Source of the DNA: Pomphorhynchus laevis
Taxonomy: Eukaryota > Acanthocephala > Palaeacanthocephala > Echinorhynchida > Pomphorhynchidae
Direction: 5' to 3'
DNA: 64,000 nt
Assembly: GCA_012934845.2 (NCBI GenBank)
Contig: WNNJ02000778.1
Span: 1 to 64,000, forward strand
The translations under genes and the position numbers were made by a program. Positions 1-12,165 of this stretch are shown here, piece after piece (the first letter of the stretch is position 1; each line of letters opens with the position of its first letter). Below the pieces are notes generated by a model. The model made no database searches. It was not told where the DNA came from and saw nothing but the letters and a program-made list of their open reading frames with translations.

Positions 1-644
1 ACAGTGTCAGTTCGTCAAAGAACCAATTTTAAGCTATGCTGATACAATGCATGTTTGCCAAATTTAATCAAAAGGACAGTGTTTGTGAGTTCATGACAGT
101 TCAGTAACATGAGTTCAGCCCGGGTCAAATGAGAAAATATCAAAATATCAGTATCAGATAACGTTGGAATTAATCCTATGGTCTACAAAAATAAACTCAA
201 ACAAATCATGGTGAGATATAAATTAATCGTAACAACTAACGATCACGCATCGACAAAATGGTGACAACATCATAACTAACGTATTCAAGGATTCTGGTGT
301 AATTGCCTATCTGACTGCAATATCACCCTGAAATTCCTTCGTTGATAGTGTCATATCATCAACATTTCAATTGATATTAATGATGAAGTTCTGAGATGGA
401 TAGCATGAGTTAGGACAAGAGCAAGGTCTTTAGCAGATTATTGCATATTTGAAATTGACTGTACTCAAAGCTACTGTTGTTACCTTCTTTATCAAATTTA
501 GACTCGTACACCGCTTATCTATCGGCTTTTCATCCTTTAAACATTTAATGAATTTTCATCCAAAATTTATTATATCGTGATAGATATAATAGTATTTAGT
601 TAAGATTGCTTTCGCGTTAAAACTATAGATTTAAGGCAATCGTG

Positions 645-803
645 TGAATTATATACACGAGAAAAACACTTTATTATAATTAGACTAACTTTCATCTGTA
701 AATTCAAATTTTCAAATCACACAGTACTACTATTTGACTTAAAGAGAACGTAAGACTCAGAAGCTTATCTAACTTTAATGGTATTTCTCGTGTATTTAAT
801 TCA
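645..803. mobile_element. Small MITE-like element inside the left arm
   Basis: About 159 bp flanked by inverted ends TGAATTAWATACACGAGAAA (20 bp, one mismatch: ATATACACGAGAAA on the left, TTTCTCGTGTATTT on the right). It has no coding capacity. A second copy sits at the mirror position in the other arm (7336-7495), so it was present before the arms duplicated. Superfamily is unknown because no target duplication can be told apart from the inverted ends. Confidence 0.55.
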
Positions 804-969
804 TACCAATAATATTTAATATAATAATATTTATTTAAAATATTATTTTATATTATTTTATACTATATATAAATTAAAAATAAAGATAAATAATTATAAA
901 TAATAAATAACAAATAACTAACTAATTATAAATAATAAATAATTATATAATATTTTATATAATTTATAT

Positions 970-1110
970 TTATATAGTCAGATCAGCTAACTGGGTCTAC
1001 GTATAAAAAATAAAAGTCTTTAAGATAAAAGTCAATTTTTATGAATTTAATAATAAATACTATACGATGTATTCGAATAAGGAATAGAGGTTATCAGAAA
1101 TCATAGACGA
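970..1110 (-). mobile_element. Solitary Naiad-type 3' terminus (antisense)
   Basis: Read on the minus strand, this matches the 3' end shared by the Naiad-type Penelope copies in the window: a segment like ATAACCTCTATTCCTTATTC, an A/T-rich stretch with ATTCATAAAAATTGACTTTT, and the terminal signature ending in CAGTTAGCTGAT. No reverse-transcriptase sequence is attached. The mirror copy lies at about 7020-7163. Confidence 0.6.
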
Positions 1111-1602
1111 CCTCTAGTCAGTCATAGAAACCATCAAATTACAAGTAAGTTCCTTAATTTTATAATTTAAGATTGCTTTACGCAGATTGAGTCGTTGTGG
1201 AATGGAGTGTGAAAGACGGTGAAATATGTATAAAGTAATACGTTGTCTCACCTGCTCATGGCAGCATTAATTCAAAAATCATTTCAGTCCTTAAAACATT
1301 CAACATTTCTCCATGTGTTGGACAAAACGTATATTGTTCATATACGGTGTTTTGACTGATAAAATAATCAAGTCTGGATAATGCACGTTCATAATGATTA
1401 ATTAACTTTAAAATACCTTAAGATGAAGAAAATATGATATTAGAGATAAGGCGGGAATATACTGCTTTGAAGCCACCAATATTCTTGGTTCTATTTGTAA
1501 CTAGTTTCCATTTCTCAAGCTTATATCGGTAATTTTAACCCTATACTATATCGTACTGACATCGTAATATATTATATCGTACTGATATCTCGACTCACCA
1601 AG

Positions 1603-4100
1603 AAGTAGTATAGTACATAATAAACAACTATATTATAATAATCCGGTTAAACGCAAACCAAGAAGTCATGGTGATAAAAGGAATAAGAAAAATAGAGTTA
1701 AAAATATTAAAAAAGATATGTATATAAATGAACAATTAGAAATATTAAAACAACTTTTAAGAGATAATAAACTAAAAGATCTTTATGTAAATATTAATGT
1801 TTTTCTAAAGATATCATTTGTTCAATAAATCAAAGATTAATTAACGATTATGACAGGTTAAGTTGTATAATAGAGAGTTATTGTAATACAAAATACTATA
1901 ATCGTACAATAAATGTTAATAATAACAATAGAAAATATATATTAACCATAAAATTCATTAATAAATGTATTGATAACATAAATATAGGTGGACTTTTAAA
2001 AAATTCTAAAAGTAAAGAAATAATAGGATCAGATTTAAGTAAATATATTCCTAACATAAGGTATAAACTCTTACCACCATTAGGACGGAAAATTTGTAAT
2101 TATAAGAAAGAATAAAAATCAATATGTAACGATAATATTAGAAACATAATGGAAACAGAATGCAACTGTAAAAGTCTTAGTTTTGATAAAATAAATGAAC
2201 ATATATGTACCCATAATCTAGAATTAATTGAAAATTGTGAATTAAGGAAAATGCTATCAAAAGGGTATAAATATAGATTAAATAATAACAACGACAAAAA
2301 TAAAATTTACAATTCGTTATATAATAACTTAAATGATTACTTTAGTAAGCTGATTAATAGTGAAAGCTCGAATATATCTAAGATAAAAATTTGGAAAGAT
2401 TATATATTTGATAAAATTAAAAATAAAATGAAAATAACAAACAATTATAAAAAAGATAAATTAATAAAGATTATATACAGAACTTACTAAACTACATCAT
2501 AACTATATAACAACAACTATTGATAAAGCTAGTAATAACTTTGTCTTCATATGCAAAAAGCTTTATTATGATATACTGATGAAAGAAGTTAATTCTAATG
2601 ATTTAAATGTAAATCCAACATATGAACGTAGTGAGTTGAGTTTTAGAAACAATTATTACAAGTCACTGTTCTATAATGGATAAAAAGGGTATAAAGGTTG
2701 AATCAGATAATAAAACTATACCTATATTATATTGGAATCCAAAATTACATAAAAATCCAATAAAACCTAGGTTCATATGTAGTGCGTTTAAATGTACATT
2801 AAAACCACTTTCTGTCTATATGAATAAAATACTTAAAGTAATTAAAGCACACTTTAAAAAATATTGCAAGGTAATCAAAATTAATACTGGTATAAAACAC
2901 TATTTCAGTATTAATTCTACAAAAAAATTAGAACAGACAAAAGGAATAAATTTTCAAAATATAAATACATACGATTTTAGTACGCTTTATACAAATCTAG
3001 ATTTAGTAGATATTAAAGAAGCGTTAGTAAAATTAATTAATCTTATATTCGGAAAAAGATATACATATATATGTTATAATAATTATAACGCATATCTAAC
3101 GCACATCTATATTTAGACAAGTAAAAGGTGTTCCAATTAATGGTAATAGTAGCCCAATTATAGCTGACTTGTTTTTAAGCTTTATAGAATATGAATTTGT
3201 TCATAACTGTGTAAAAACTAAATCTAAACAATATAAATATACGAAATATATGTTTCGATACATTGAGGATATATCAATATTTAATTCTAATAATTTTTAT
3301 TCAATTAGTGAGCACATTTATCCAGAAAGCCTTATTCTTAACAAAACCAATATTTATGATAAAGAAGGTGTATATCTAGATATGAACATTAAATTAACAT
3401 TAACTAAAACTACTATTAATTTATATCGTAAAGATGACATATTTTAAATTTACAAGAAACATATTTTTGCATGAGCATTCATGCATACCATATAATATAA
3501 AATATAATACATTAAATAATGAAATTTTAAGAATTGCAATAATATGTAATGATATTGGCTTTCTTCAAAATCATTTAAATAATTTAATAGATACATATTT
3601 TAAACTAGGTTACTATAAAAATAACATCAAGCAGAAAATAGTAAAATATATAAATCAACACAATAATATAAAGAATAAATTTAAACTCTTAAGTGGCAAA
3701 TTTTTATGGATGGATAATAAATAATATACTTTGTATTAGAATAAGATACTAGATAGTTATTATCAGAGGAAATACATCATTAGCATGTATTTGGCCCCGC
3801 TGCTATGTTGGGTAGAGGAGTTAGGGGCCGAAACCTGATAGCATAGCAGTTCCTCCTGATGACCTCTAATTCTTATTCTGATACAACGTCTGTTATTTAT
3901 TAGTCAATTCATAAAAATGACGTTTATTTTAAATTTTATTTTTTATTTTTATTTTTTTAACTTGATTTAAATTATAGAAAATCTAAAAACAATTATTAAT
4001 TTTATTATTTAATTATTAAATTTTGATTTAGCATTATTATGTTTTGTTTATTTTATAATTATATTAAATACGTAGACTCAGTTAGCTGATTTAATTTATC
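1603..4100 (+). mobile_element. Naiad-type Penelope-like element, 5'-truncated (copy N1)
   Basis: A Penelope-like retroelement encodes a reverse transcriptase related to telomerase plus a GIY-YIG nuclease and copies itself into chromosomal DNA. This copy starts abruptly at the inner edge of the inverted repeat, inside the linker after the nuclease domain, so the nuclease is missing. Readable RT pieces are at 2149-2490, 2676-3116 (ending in the segment with TYDFSTLYTNLDLVDIKEAL), 3169-3447 (FRYIEDISIF, the YxDD-like palm motif) and 3434-3724. Several stops and frame changes separate them. About 110 bases around 3105-3110 present in copy N2 (9-12 kb) are missing, removing the KIKPSSKYKYMDKIEL region. 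The 3' untranslated part with its conserved hairpin (about 3795-3855) runs to the terminal signature at about 4072-4092. Confidence 0.85.
3795..3855 (+). other. Conserved hairpin in the Naiad-type 3' UTR
   Basis: CTGCTATG and CATAGCAG form an 8-bp stem around a purine-rich loop that contains GGGGCCGAAACC and TGATA. The same arrangement recurs at 8545-8605, 11880-11940, 14478-14532 (minus), 21205-21260 (minus) and 26215-26275. Part of the stem differs between copies. The GAAAC and ATA placement resembles a hammerhead ribozyme, but the required CUGANGA box is not visible, so I do not call one. Confidence 0.5.
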
Positions 4101-4234
4101 AAATATATAATCTTTCCAAATGTTTATCTGAGATATATTCGAGCTTTCGCTATTAATCAGCTTACTAAAGTAAGCATTTAAGTTATTATATAACGAATTG
4201 TAAATTTTATTTTTATTGTTATTATTTAATCTAT
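4093..4234 (-). mobile_element. Naiad-type RT fragment
   Basis: This matches, on the minus strand, the RT segment that also lies at about 24315-24467 (the reverse complement of sequence coding for the YRLNNNNDKNK...NDYFSKLI part). It is about 140 bp and abuts the 3' end of copy N1 on one side and a different LINE on the other. It is a fragment without coding value. Confidence 0.75.
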
Positions 4235-4392
4235 GTTGGCTCGTTCAATGAATTCAGTTGGCTCGTTCAATTTCGATGTGTATTCGCGGTCCTCGTTCTG
4301 CTCGACATCGACCTGCAAACTCAATGAACTAAAATTTATAGTATAACTATATTTGTTTGTTTGTTTTTTTTTCAAAAAAAAATCAATTATTA
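4235..4392 (+). mobile_element. 3' tail of a restriction-like-endonuclease LINE (RLE LINE)
   Basis: Bases 4250-4392 match 53042-53179 almost exactly. They hold the last codons of the protein (ending RGPRSARHRPANSMN) and the short 3' UTR up to ATCAATTATTAA. A 15-base piece (GTTGGCTCGTTCAAT) is repeated just before it. Only this extreme 3' end is present, as expected from strongly 5'-truncated target-primed insertion. It is followed directly by the 5' end of another copy in the same orientation. Confidence 0.85.
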
Positions 4393-5060
4393 ATTTAATC
4401 TATGTTAAAAAATTTTTTTTTATAATAAACATACAGCTAACTAATAACTACTTACAATAAATAACATACAACTCGCTGTTGTTCATCCTCAAAACAATCC
4501 TCAAAACACACAATAAATTAACATACAATCGTCCAGCTTGACACAACACAAACTACAACTTGAAAATATGCCAAAGGGCGTGCCATCAGCACTTCCTAGA
4601 TGTTGCGGTTGTAATGGACCGAATGCTGTTTGCAAGGGTTGTCGGTGTCGCAAGGCTAACAAGCATTGTACGAACTGTGCAGCGCCTAATTGCTCAAATA
4701 ACAGCCCTTCTATCAATATGGAGAGACAAAATGCACGCACTAATGAGTTTATTGGCGACGACATTAATCAACCGTTGTCAAGCGTTCAGATTACGGCAGC
4801 TCCTAACAAACCGCAAATAACATGTCTTCTTCATCTACCAACCATATCAACAATTTATGACGAAATTAGAACATGGAGACCAAACCTCTTTCATCCCCCA
4901 ATTTGTGATGCCAGTAATAGGTTCGTGGACCTTTTGACTTCGGCTTACAGTAAATTCACTAACAACCATCCTGAACAACCAACTGCATTGAAAGAGGCAG
5001 CTGTAATGTGTCAGCTATTACTCCAAAGATTACCGACGAGAAAAACAGTCGCGTTGCGAC
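4393..5060 (+). mobile_element. 5' part of an RLE LINE (N-terminal codons from 4568)
   Basis: The 5' UTR shares ATAAACATACA and ATAACATACAA with the UTR before the full-length copy at 53373. The reading frame starts at ATG 4568 (MPKGVPSALPRCCGC) and matches the full-length protein over about 160 residues, including a cysteine cluster (CCGC, CKGCRCRK, CTNCAAPNC) and the VMCQLLLQRLPTRKT segment. Homology stops near 5040-5060, where an antisense L2-like LINE begins, so the RT and nuclease are missing. The in-frame extension upstream of 4568 is not shared with the other copy, so I chose the ATG at 4568. Confidence 0.8.
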
Positions 5061-6697
5061 TGTTTTTAGATTTATTAATGTTTCTAGTAGCTCATGCAGA
5101 TAGGCCGCTCACAAGTCCACTGAAATAAGCAAAAAATGACTTGACTGAAGTCCACACCACGTAAGCGACGTTGGAACGATGAAAAATTTGGATCTCATTG
5201 CTAGCTGAGCTGCATGGCCTGTTTACTCGGTAGAAAGGTGCGAAACATGGATTTAAAGGTAGTGAGGTTAGGATGGCAACGAAGTTATTAGAATTCCAAA
5301 TAAGAGGCATATAAATGAGACAGGAACGCAGGCAGAAGTTGGTCCGATGACGAGGAATATGTAGCATGAACTTATTGTTTGAGCGAAGTGCTCTTGAGGA
5401 CGAATATTCAGCACCGTACAATTATATGTGAAGATATGGAAGGGATGATAAATTAGACGAAAAGCGAGAACGGCAGAGTAATATAAAACTCGATTCTGCT
5501 CATTGAACCAATGATGATTGATAAGTTCATTTAAGATCGGATCAAAACGTCGGCGTCGAATAAGTATGCGGGCCGCAGTGCAAAGAAACCTATACAGAGG
5601 GACAGTAATACAAGATGAGGAGTTTGAGAAAAGTGAGATGCAATAATCAAGACGAGGCAGCAGGAGGGAGGACATTAGAGTGTTGAAAATGGAACAATTT
5701 GTTGCTTTTATGAATGCGACGAATTTCACAGAGAATAGAATAACATGAACGAACCTTTTCAGTACAAGTGATGAGAATGAGAGAGATCAATCTATAATTA
5801 CTCCAAAAATGTTAGCGAATACTCGCAAGAGGCGTTGATCATTGAAAAAGAGAACATGATAAGATTAAATCTGCATGCGGGAAGGGTGGTTCGAAAGAAC
5901 ATCAGATTTCGTGGACTTTACCACCATTCTAATGGATGAAATGTGGTCAGATAGAAATTCTAGGTAGAATGAAATCGAGGTGAGAAGAGTAGTTAAGGAT
6001 GAATTAGGTGCGGTCGAATAAATAAGGATGTCATCTGCATATTGCATGACATAACATTTGAATTGTAAGCAAAGTGAACCGAAATGTCCAAGAAGAATGA
6101 AGAATACGATAGGGCAGAGTACAGAATCTTGCAGTACACCACGGGATATAGCGAACGATGAACTAATTGCATTGCCGGATAATACAGTGGCAGAGCGACC
6201 ATTAAGATATGACGAGAACCATTTAAGAGTAGAGGTGGAGAAGTCATAATGATGTCGAATGAGGTAAAGAAGAATATAGTGATCTACAATGTCAAAAGCC
6301 GACAACAGATCAAGCGAAATGACCAGGGAAATTAACTGTTGATCACGGGCCAAAAGAAGACCACCGATTGCCTTGTGAAAAGCAGTCTCAATTGAGCTGT
6401 TTTACGGCATTCAGCCTGATATTGAGGAAGAAGGTTTGACGAATTTGGTAGGAAATAATTTGGCACACAATGATTATTTCAAAGAGTTTCGAAATAGTAG
6501 GAAGTAATGAGATAGAACGATAAGACGATGAAAGATTAGGGTCAAGGTATTGAGATTTTAGCAGCAAACGGATAGCGGTAGCCTTCAATGTAGTGGGAAG
6601 ATCTTTAGTTAAATACATGACTTAAAATGTTTGCATTAGAACTATACTTGTGCGGTGGGGGTCGATAAATTTGAGGATCATGAGGAGATGAAGAGTT
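5061..6697 (-). mobile_element. L2/CR1-group LINE fragment, decayed
   Basis: On the minus strand the pieces resemble the L2-like RT at 59294-61255. In element order they are: 6388-6618 (TLKATAIRLLLKS then SYRSISLLPTISKLFEI, the first RT blocks), 5865-6353 (VISLDLLSAFDIVDHYILL, the PQGS-like GVLQDSVLCPIVFF, and the catalytic MQYADDILIY), and 5268-5729 (the thumb-side LDYCISLFSNSS and AARILIRRRRFD). Frame changes and stops separate them, and the endonuclease half is absent. It has diverged clearly from the 59-kb copy, so it is an older insertion or another subfamily. It interrupts the LINE 5' fragment at 4393-5060. Confidence 0.8.
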
Positions 6698-7019
6698 GGT
6701 GAGTCGCGATATCAGTACGATAAGGTATTTTAAAGTTAATTAATCATTATGAACGTGCATTATCCAGACTTGATTATTTTATCAGTCAAAACACCGTATA
6801 TGAACAATATACGTTTTGTCCAACACATGGAGAAATGTTGAATGTTTTAAGGACTGAAATGATTTTTAATTAATGCTGCCATGAGCAGGTGAGACAACTA
6901 TTACTTTATACATATTTCACCGTCTTTCACACTCCATTCCACAACGACTCAATCTGCGTAAAGCAATCTTAAATTATAAAATTAAGGAACTTACTTGTAA
7001 TTTGATGGTTTCTATGACT

Positions 7020-7163
7020 GACTAGAGGTCGTCTATGATTTCTGATAACCTCTATTCCTTATTCGAATACATCGTATAGTATTTATTATTAAATTCATAA
7101 AAATTGACTTTTATCTTAAAGACTTTTATTTTTTATACGTAGACCCAGTTAGCTGATCTGACT
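7020..7163 (+). mobile_element. Naiad-type 3' terminus (mirror copy)
   Basis: Plus-strand version of the terminus at 970-1110, ending AGACCCAGTTAGCTGATCTG at about 7141-7160. It has no attached RT. Confidence 0.6.
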
Positions 7164-7335
7164 ATATAAATATAAATTATATAAAATATTATATAATTAT
7201 TTATTATTTATAATTAGTTAGTTATTTGTTATTTATTATTTATAATTATTTATCTTTATTTTTAATTTATATATAGTATAAAATAATATAAAATAATATT
7301 TCAAATAAATATTATTATATTAAATATTGTCGGGT

Positions 7336-7495
7336 TGAATTATATACACGAGAAATACCATTAAAGTTAGATAAGCTTCTGAGTGTTACGTTCTCTTCCA
7401 AGTCAAATAGTAGTACTGTTTGATTTGAATATTTGAATTTACAGATGAAAGTTAGTCTAATTATAATAAAGTGCTTTTCTCGTGTATATAATTTA
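7336..7495. mobile_element. Small MITE-like element inside the right arm
   Basis: Mirror copy of 645-803, with ends TATACACGAGAAATACC and CTTTTCTCGTGTATA. It is non-coding. Confidence 0.55.
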
Positions 7496-8171
7496 CACGA
7501 TTGCCTAAAATGTATAGTTTTAACGCGAAAGCAATCTTAACTAAATACTATTATATCTATCACGATATAATAAATTTTGGATGAAAATTCATTAAATGTT
7601 TAAAGGATGAAAAGCCGATAGATAAGCGGTGTACGAGTCTAAATTTGATAAAGAAGGTAACAACAGTAGCTTTGAGTACAGTCAATTTCAAATATGCAAT
7701 AATCTGCTAAAGACCTTGCTCTTGTCCTAACTCATGCTATCCATCTCAGAACTTCATCATTAATATCAATTGAAATGTTGATGATATGATACTATCAACG
7801 AAGGAATTTCAGGATGATATTGTAGTCAGATAGGCAATTACACCAGAATCCTTGAATACGTTAGTTATCATGTTGTGACCACTTTGTCGATGCATGATCG
7901 TTAGTTGTTACGATTAATTTAGATCGCACCATGATTTGTTTGAGTTTATTTTTGTAGACCTTAGTATTAATTCCGACGTTATCTCGTACTGATATTTTGA
8001 TCTTTTCTCATTTGATCCAAACCTTGGATGATATTAAAGGTTCATATTCGGGCTGAATTTATGTTACTGAATTGTCATGAGCTCACAGACACTGTCCTTT
8101 TGATTAAATTTGACAATCAAGCACTGTATCAGCATAGCTTAAAATCAGTTATTTGACGAACTGGCACTGTT

Positions 8172-8529
8172 CGTTAACAGTTAGCTAACCAGTCATCTCA
8201 GGTCAACAGTTACTTCACTGTTGTTGGCAATGTAACAGCATATCCTAATAATCTGTGAGAGCTGAGTAGTAAATTTACAAGTATTTATTTCAAATAGATT
8301 TGTTCAAAATTGTTTATTATTACTCTCCGTTAAAAAATTACTTTCCAATAAAATCATAATTTTTAAACTTTTGGCCATTGCATATATATTGCCATTGCAT
8401 ACTTAATTAATTTATAACCAATGTTTGAACTTTGTATTAGGCAATATCCTTATTTAGAAATTAATCGCGATTTCTAAAGAAGAATATTTCCAATTTTAGA
8501 ATTTAAACTGATAAATTATCGAATGTATC
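8172..8529. other. Unannotated AT-rich stretch
   Basis: No coding frame or recognised repeat was found between the right arm of the inverted repeat and the Naiad terminal repeat at 8530. Confidence 0.5.
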
Positions 8530-8677
8530 TAGCCAGAAATTAAATACTTGTTTTCGTGTTGGGTCAAGGAATAGGGGCCGAAACATGATAACATAACAGT
8601 TCCTCCTTATTTCCTCTAATCTTAATTCTAATTTATCGTCTTTTATTTATTATTCAATTCATAAAAATTGACTTTTT
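8530..8677 (+). repeat. Upstream terminal repeat (pLTR-like) of Naiad copy N2
   Basis: This segment repeats, in direct orientation, part of the 3' region of N2 (about 11865-12030): the loop sequence GGGGCCGAAAC, AGTTCCTCC, CTCTAAT and ATTCATAAAAATTGAC. Penelope-like elements often carry such pseudo-LTRs at both ends, so this probably marks the 5' side of the element. It could also be an independent solitary 3' end. Confidence 0.55.
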
Positions 8678-8890
8678 TCATTGATCACGTTTAAGAGACC
8701 AGGTAATGGCCAATAGCAAGGTTTCCTAGCGCGTGGAGTGAGGCTGGTAGATCTTTATAAATCTCGTTCCAGTCTGCAACCGCCTTAAGCAGGGCAACCC
8801 CCTGTCAGATGCTGCTGGAAGGCCCGTTGTAAGTTTAGTCTGAGTCAACTAAACTAGGTGGCGACACCGAAAAAGCAACGTTAAAAATTA
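8678..8890 (+). other. GC-richer leader-like block upstream of the Naiad nuclease
   Basis: This block is clearly richer in G+C than its surroundings and has no open frame. It contains a 7-bp hairpin, GTTTAGT(CTGAGTCA)ACTAAAC, near 8836-8857. Its position between the pLTR-like repeat and the nuclease suggests a 5' leader of the N2 element. I found no second copy in the window. Confidence 0.3.
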
Positions 8891-8989
8891 TGACTTAACA
8901 AAAGTTACATATTCTTAACCAGATTGAAAAAATACGTAAGTACTAATGATTTTAATTTTAGATCTTTCAAATGTAACAGAAAAATTGTA

Positions 8990-11900
8990 TAGTTTGTGAT
9001 TTTTTTGATTTATAAAGTTATTATTAACTCATAAAAACGTTTACAACTGAAAAGGGTTCCCGCAAATGGGTCTCTACATATTTTGCAGTCAACTTTCTTC
9101 GATGCATCGCTGTCCAAGCACGATATGTGCTCTCCTACTTGCCCGAAAACAAATGATTTTCGTTAAATATTAATAATAATTGTAACTGCAATACCGCAGG
9201 TGTAGTGTATCTAATACAATGTACATGTGGATTGCAATATATAGGAAAAACATATCAAATATTAAAAACTAGGTAAAATTACTATATACAGCATAATAAT
9301 CAAACTATATTTCATAAGTATATAGAATTAATAGGACATGGCATAGGATACTGTAAATTACTTATTTTAGAACATTATTGAAGAAAAAGGATTAATATTA
9401 AATCAAAAACTATTAGAAAAAGAAGATTTTTGGATTAAAACGCTTAATTCCATGTACCCATTAGGATTGAATGACGTGGTACAAGGAATTGGCAGAAGTA
9501 GTATAATACATAATAAACAACTATATTATAATAATCCGGTTAAACGCAAACCAAGAAGTCATGGTGATAAAAGGAATAAGAAAAATAGAGTTAAAAATAT
9601 TAAAAAAGATATGTATATAAATGAACAATTAGAAATATTAAAACAACTTTTAAGAGATAATAAGCTGAAAGATCTTTATGTAAATATAAGAAGTTTTTCT
9701 AAAGATATCATTTGTTCAATAAATCAAAAATTAATTAACGACTATGATAGGCTAAGTTGTATAATAGACAGTTATTGTAATATAAAATACTATAATCGAA
9801 CAATAAATGTTAATAATAACAATAGAAAATATACATTAACCATTAAATTCATTAATAAATGCATAGATAACATAAATATAACCGGACTTTAAATAATTTC
9901 AAAACTAAAGAAATCATAAGAACAGATTAAAGTAAATATATTGCGAAATAAGGTAAATAACATAAATATAGGTAGACTTTAAATAATTCTAAAAGTCAAG
10001 TAATAATAGAATCAGATTTAAGTAAATATATTCCTAAAATAAGATACAAGCTGTTACCGCCATTAGGACGAAAAATTTATAATTATAATAAAGAATTGAA
10101 ATCAATATGTAACGATAATATTAAAAACATTATAGAAACAGAATGAAATTGCAAAAGTCTTAATTTTGATAAAATAAATGAACATATATGCACTCATAAT
10201 CTAGAATTAATTGAAAACAATGAATTAAGGAAAATGCTATCAAAAGGGTATAAATATAGATTAAATAATAATAACAATAGAAATAAAATTTACAATTCGT
10301 TATATAATGACTTAAATGCTTACTTTGGTAAGCTGATTAATACTTAAAGCTAAAATACATCAAAGATTAAAATTTGGATAGAATATATATTTGATAAAAT
10401 TTAAAAAATGAAAATAACAAACAATTATAACAGAAAAGATCAAATTAATAAATATATGTATACTGAACTTACTAAATTAAAGCATAACTATATAATAACA
10501 GTTATTGATAAAGCTAGTAATAACTTTGTCTTCATATGCAAAAAGCTTTAATATGATATACTGTTGAAAGAAGTTAATTATAATAATTTAAATATAAACA
10601 CAGCATAGAATATAGTAATTTAAATTTAGAAACAATTATTACAAGTCACTGTTTTATAATGGATAAAAATGGTATAAAAATTGAATGAGATAAAACTATA
10701 CCTATATTATATTGGAATCCTAAATTACATAAAAATCCAATAAAACCTAGGTTTATATGTAGTGCGTTTAAATGTACATTAAAACCACTTTCTGTCTATA
10801 TGAATAAAATACTTAAAGTAATTAAAGCACACTTTAAAAAATATTGCAAGGTAATCGAAATTAATACTGGTATAAAACACTATTTCAGTATTAATTCTAC
10901 AAAAGAATTTTTAGAACAGACAAAAGGAATAAATTTTCAGAATATAAATACATACGATTTTAGTACGCTTTATACAAATCTAGATTTAGTAGATATTAAA
11001 GAAGCGTTAGTAAAATTAATTAATCTTATATTCGGAAAAAGATATACATATATATGTTATAATAATTATAACGCCTATCTAACAAAAATTAAACCATCAA
11101 GTAAATATAAATATATGGATAAAATTGAATTAATAGAATCCTTAAATATTTTGATAAATCAAAATTATTTAAAGGTAGGGTCATCTATATTTAGACAAAT
11201 AAAAGGTGTTCCAATAGGAGGTAATAGTAGCCAAATTATAGCTGACTTATTTTTAAGCTTTAAAGAATATTAATTTTTTCATAGCTGTTTAAAAAATAAA
11301 TCTAAATTATATAAAGATATGAAGCATATGTTTCGATATATTTATGATATATGTTTATTTAACTCTAACAATTTTTATTCAATAAGCGACCAAATTTATC
11401 CTGGTAACCCCATTCTTAATAAAACCAATATTAATGATAAAGAAGGTATATATCTAGATATCAACATTAAATTAACATCAATTAAAACTACTTTTAATTT
11501 ATATCGTAAAGATTGACATATTTAAATTTACAAGAAACATATTTTTGCATGAGCATTCATGCATACTATATAATATAAAATATAATACATTAAATAATGA
11601 AATTTTAAGAATTGCAACAATATGTAATGATATTGGCTTTCTTCAAAATCATTTAAATAATTTAATAGATACATATTTTAAACTAGGTTACTATAAAAAT
11701 AACATCAAGCAGAAAATAGTAAAATATATAAATCAACACAATAATAATAAAAATAAATTTAAGCTCTTAAGCGGAAAATTTTTATGGATGGATAATAAAC
11801 AATATACTTTGTATTAGAATAAGATACCATATAATCAAATTTAATCACAGGAAATACGTTCTTAACACGTATTTGGCCCGCTGCCATGTAGGGTAGAAAA

Positions 11901-12165
11901 GTTAGGTGCCGAAACCCGATAGCGTAGCAGTTCCTCTTGATGACCTCTAATTCTTATTCTGATACGACGTCTGTTATTTTTTAGTCAATTCAAACAAATG
12001 ACTTTTATTTTAAATTCCAATTTTTTAACTTGATATAAATTATAAAAAATCTAAAAACAATTATTAATTTTATTATTTAATTATTAAATTTTAATTTAGC
12101 ATTATTATGTTTTGTTTATTTCATAATTATATTAAATACGTAGACTCAGTTAGCTAATTTGATTT
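8990..12165 (+). mobile_element. Naiad-type Penelope-like element with N-terminal GIY-YIG (copy N2)
   Basis: This is the most complete copy. The nuclease comes first. GVVYLIQCTCGLQYIGKT is encoded at about 9199-9252, with the two tyrosine-containing GIY-YIG strands and a CxC pair, followed by the typical domain end EKEDFWIKTLNSMYPLGLN running into the frame that starts at 9452. The RT follows. Readable pieces are at 9452-9892, 10800-11273 (YDFSTLYTNLD; IKGVPIGGNSSQIIADLFLS), 11319-11516 (FRYIYDI) and 11545-11817. The nuclease frame and the RT each carry several stops or frame changes, so it is a dead copy. The 3' UTR with the conserved hairpin ends in TAGACTCAGTTAGCT near 12141-12155. Canonical Penelope elements have GIY-YIG at the C terminus. 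The permuted order defines the Naiad clade. Confidence 0.85.

Larger units (their letters stand above)
1..1602. repeat. Left arm of a long inverted repeat
   Basis: This stretch is the reverse complement of 6698-8171, with scattered substitutions. The left arm has about 155 extra bases near 1421-1575. The pairing begins at base 1 (ACAGTGTCAG against CTGGCACTGT at 8161-8170), so the repeat may continue beyond the window. The inner boundary is the shared segment ending in CGACTCACCA at about 1602. I see no open frame of note. Nested inside are a small terminal-inverted-repeat element (645-803) and an antisense Naiad-type 3' end (about 970-1110), both also present in the other arm. It could be the terminus of a large DNA element or a palindromic segmental duplication. 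Confidence 0.85.
6698..8171. repeat. Right arm of the long inverted repeat
   Basis: Reverse complement of 1-1602 (see that entry). It contains the mirror copies of the small MITE (7336-7495) and of the Naiad 3' terminus (7020-7163). Pairing can be followed to about 8171, which corresponds to base 1 of the window, so the true outer edge cannot be fixed. Confidence 0.85.

Noticed and set aside
3786-3870. Hammerhead ribozyme in the Naiad 3' UTR
   Set aside because: GAAAC and a later CTGATGA exist, but in the wrong order for type I or III, and the 22 bases between them cannot form the two stems of a type II form.
1-8171. Polinton/Maverick with 1.4-kb terminal repeats
   Set aside because: No polymerase, integrase, capsid or packaging ATPase sequence lies between the arms; the inside is only truncated retroelements.
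8935-8962. Mini-intron GTAAGT...TTTTAG with TACTAAT upstream of the Naiad nuclease
   Set aside because: At about 26 bases it is too short for known spliceosomal introns, and the flanks do not form a frame.
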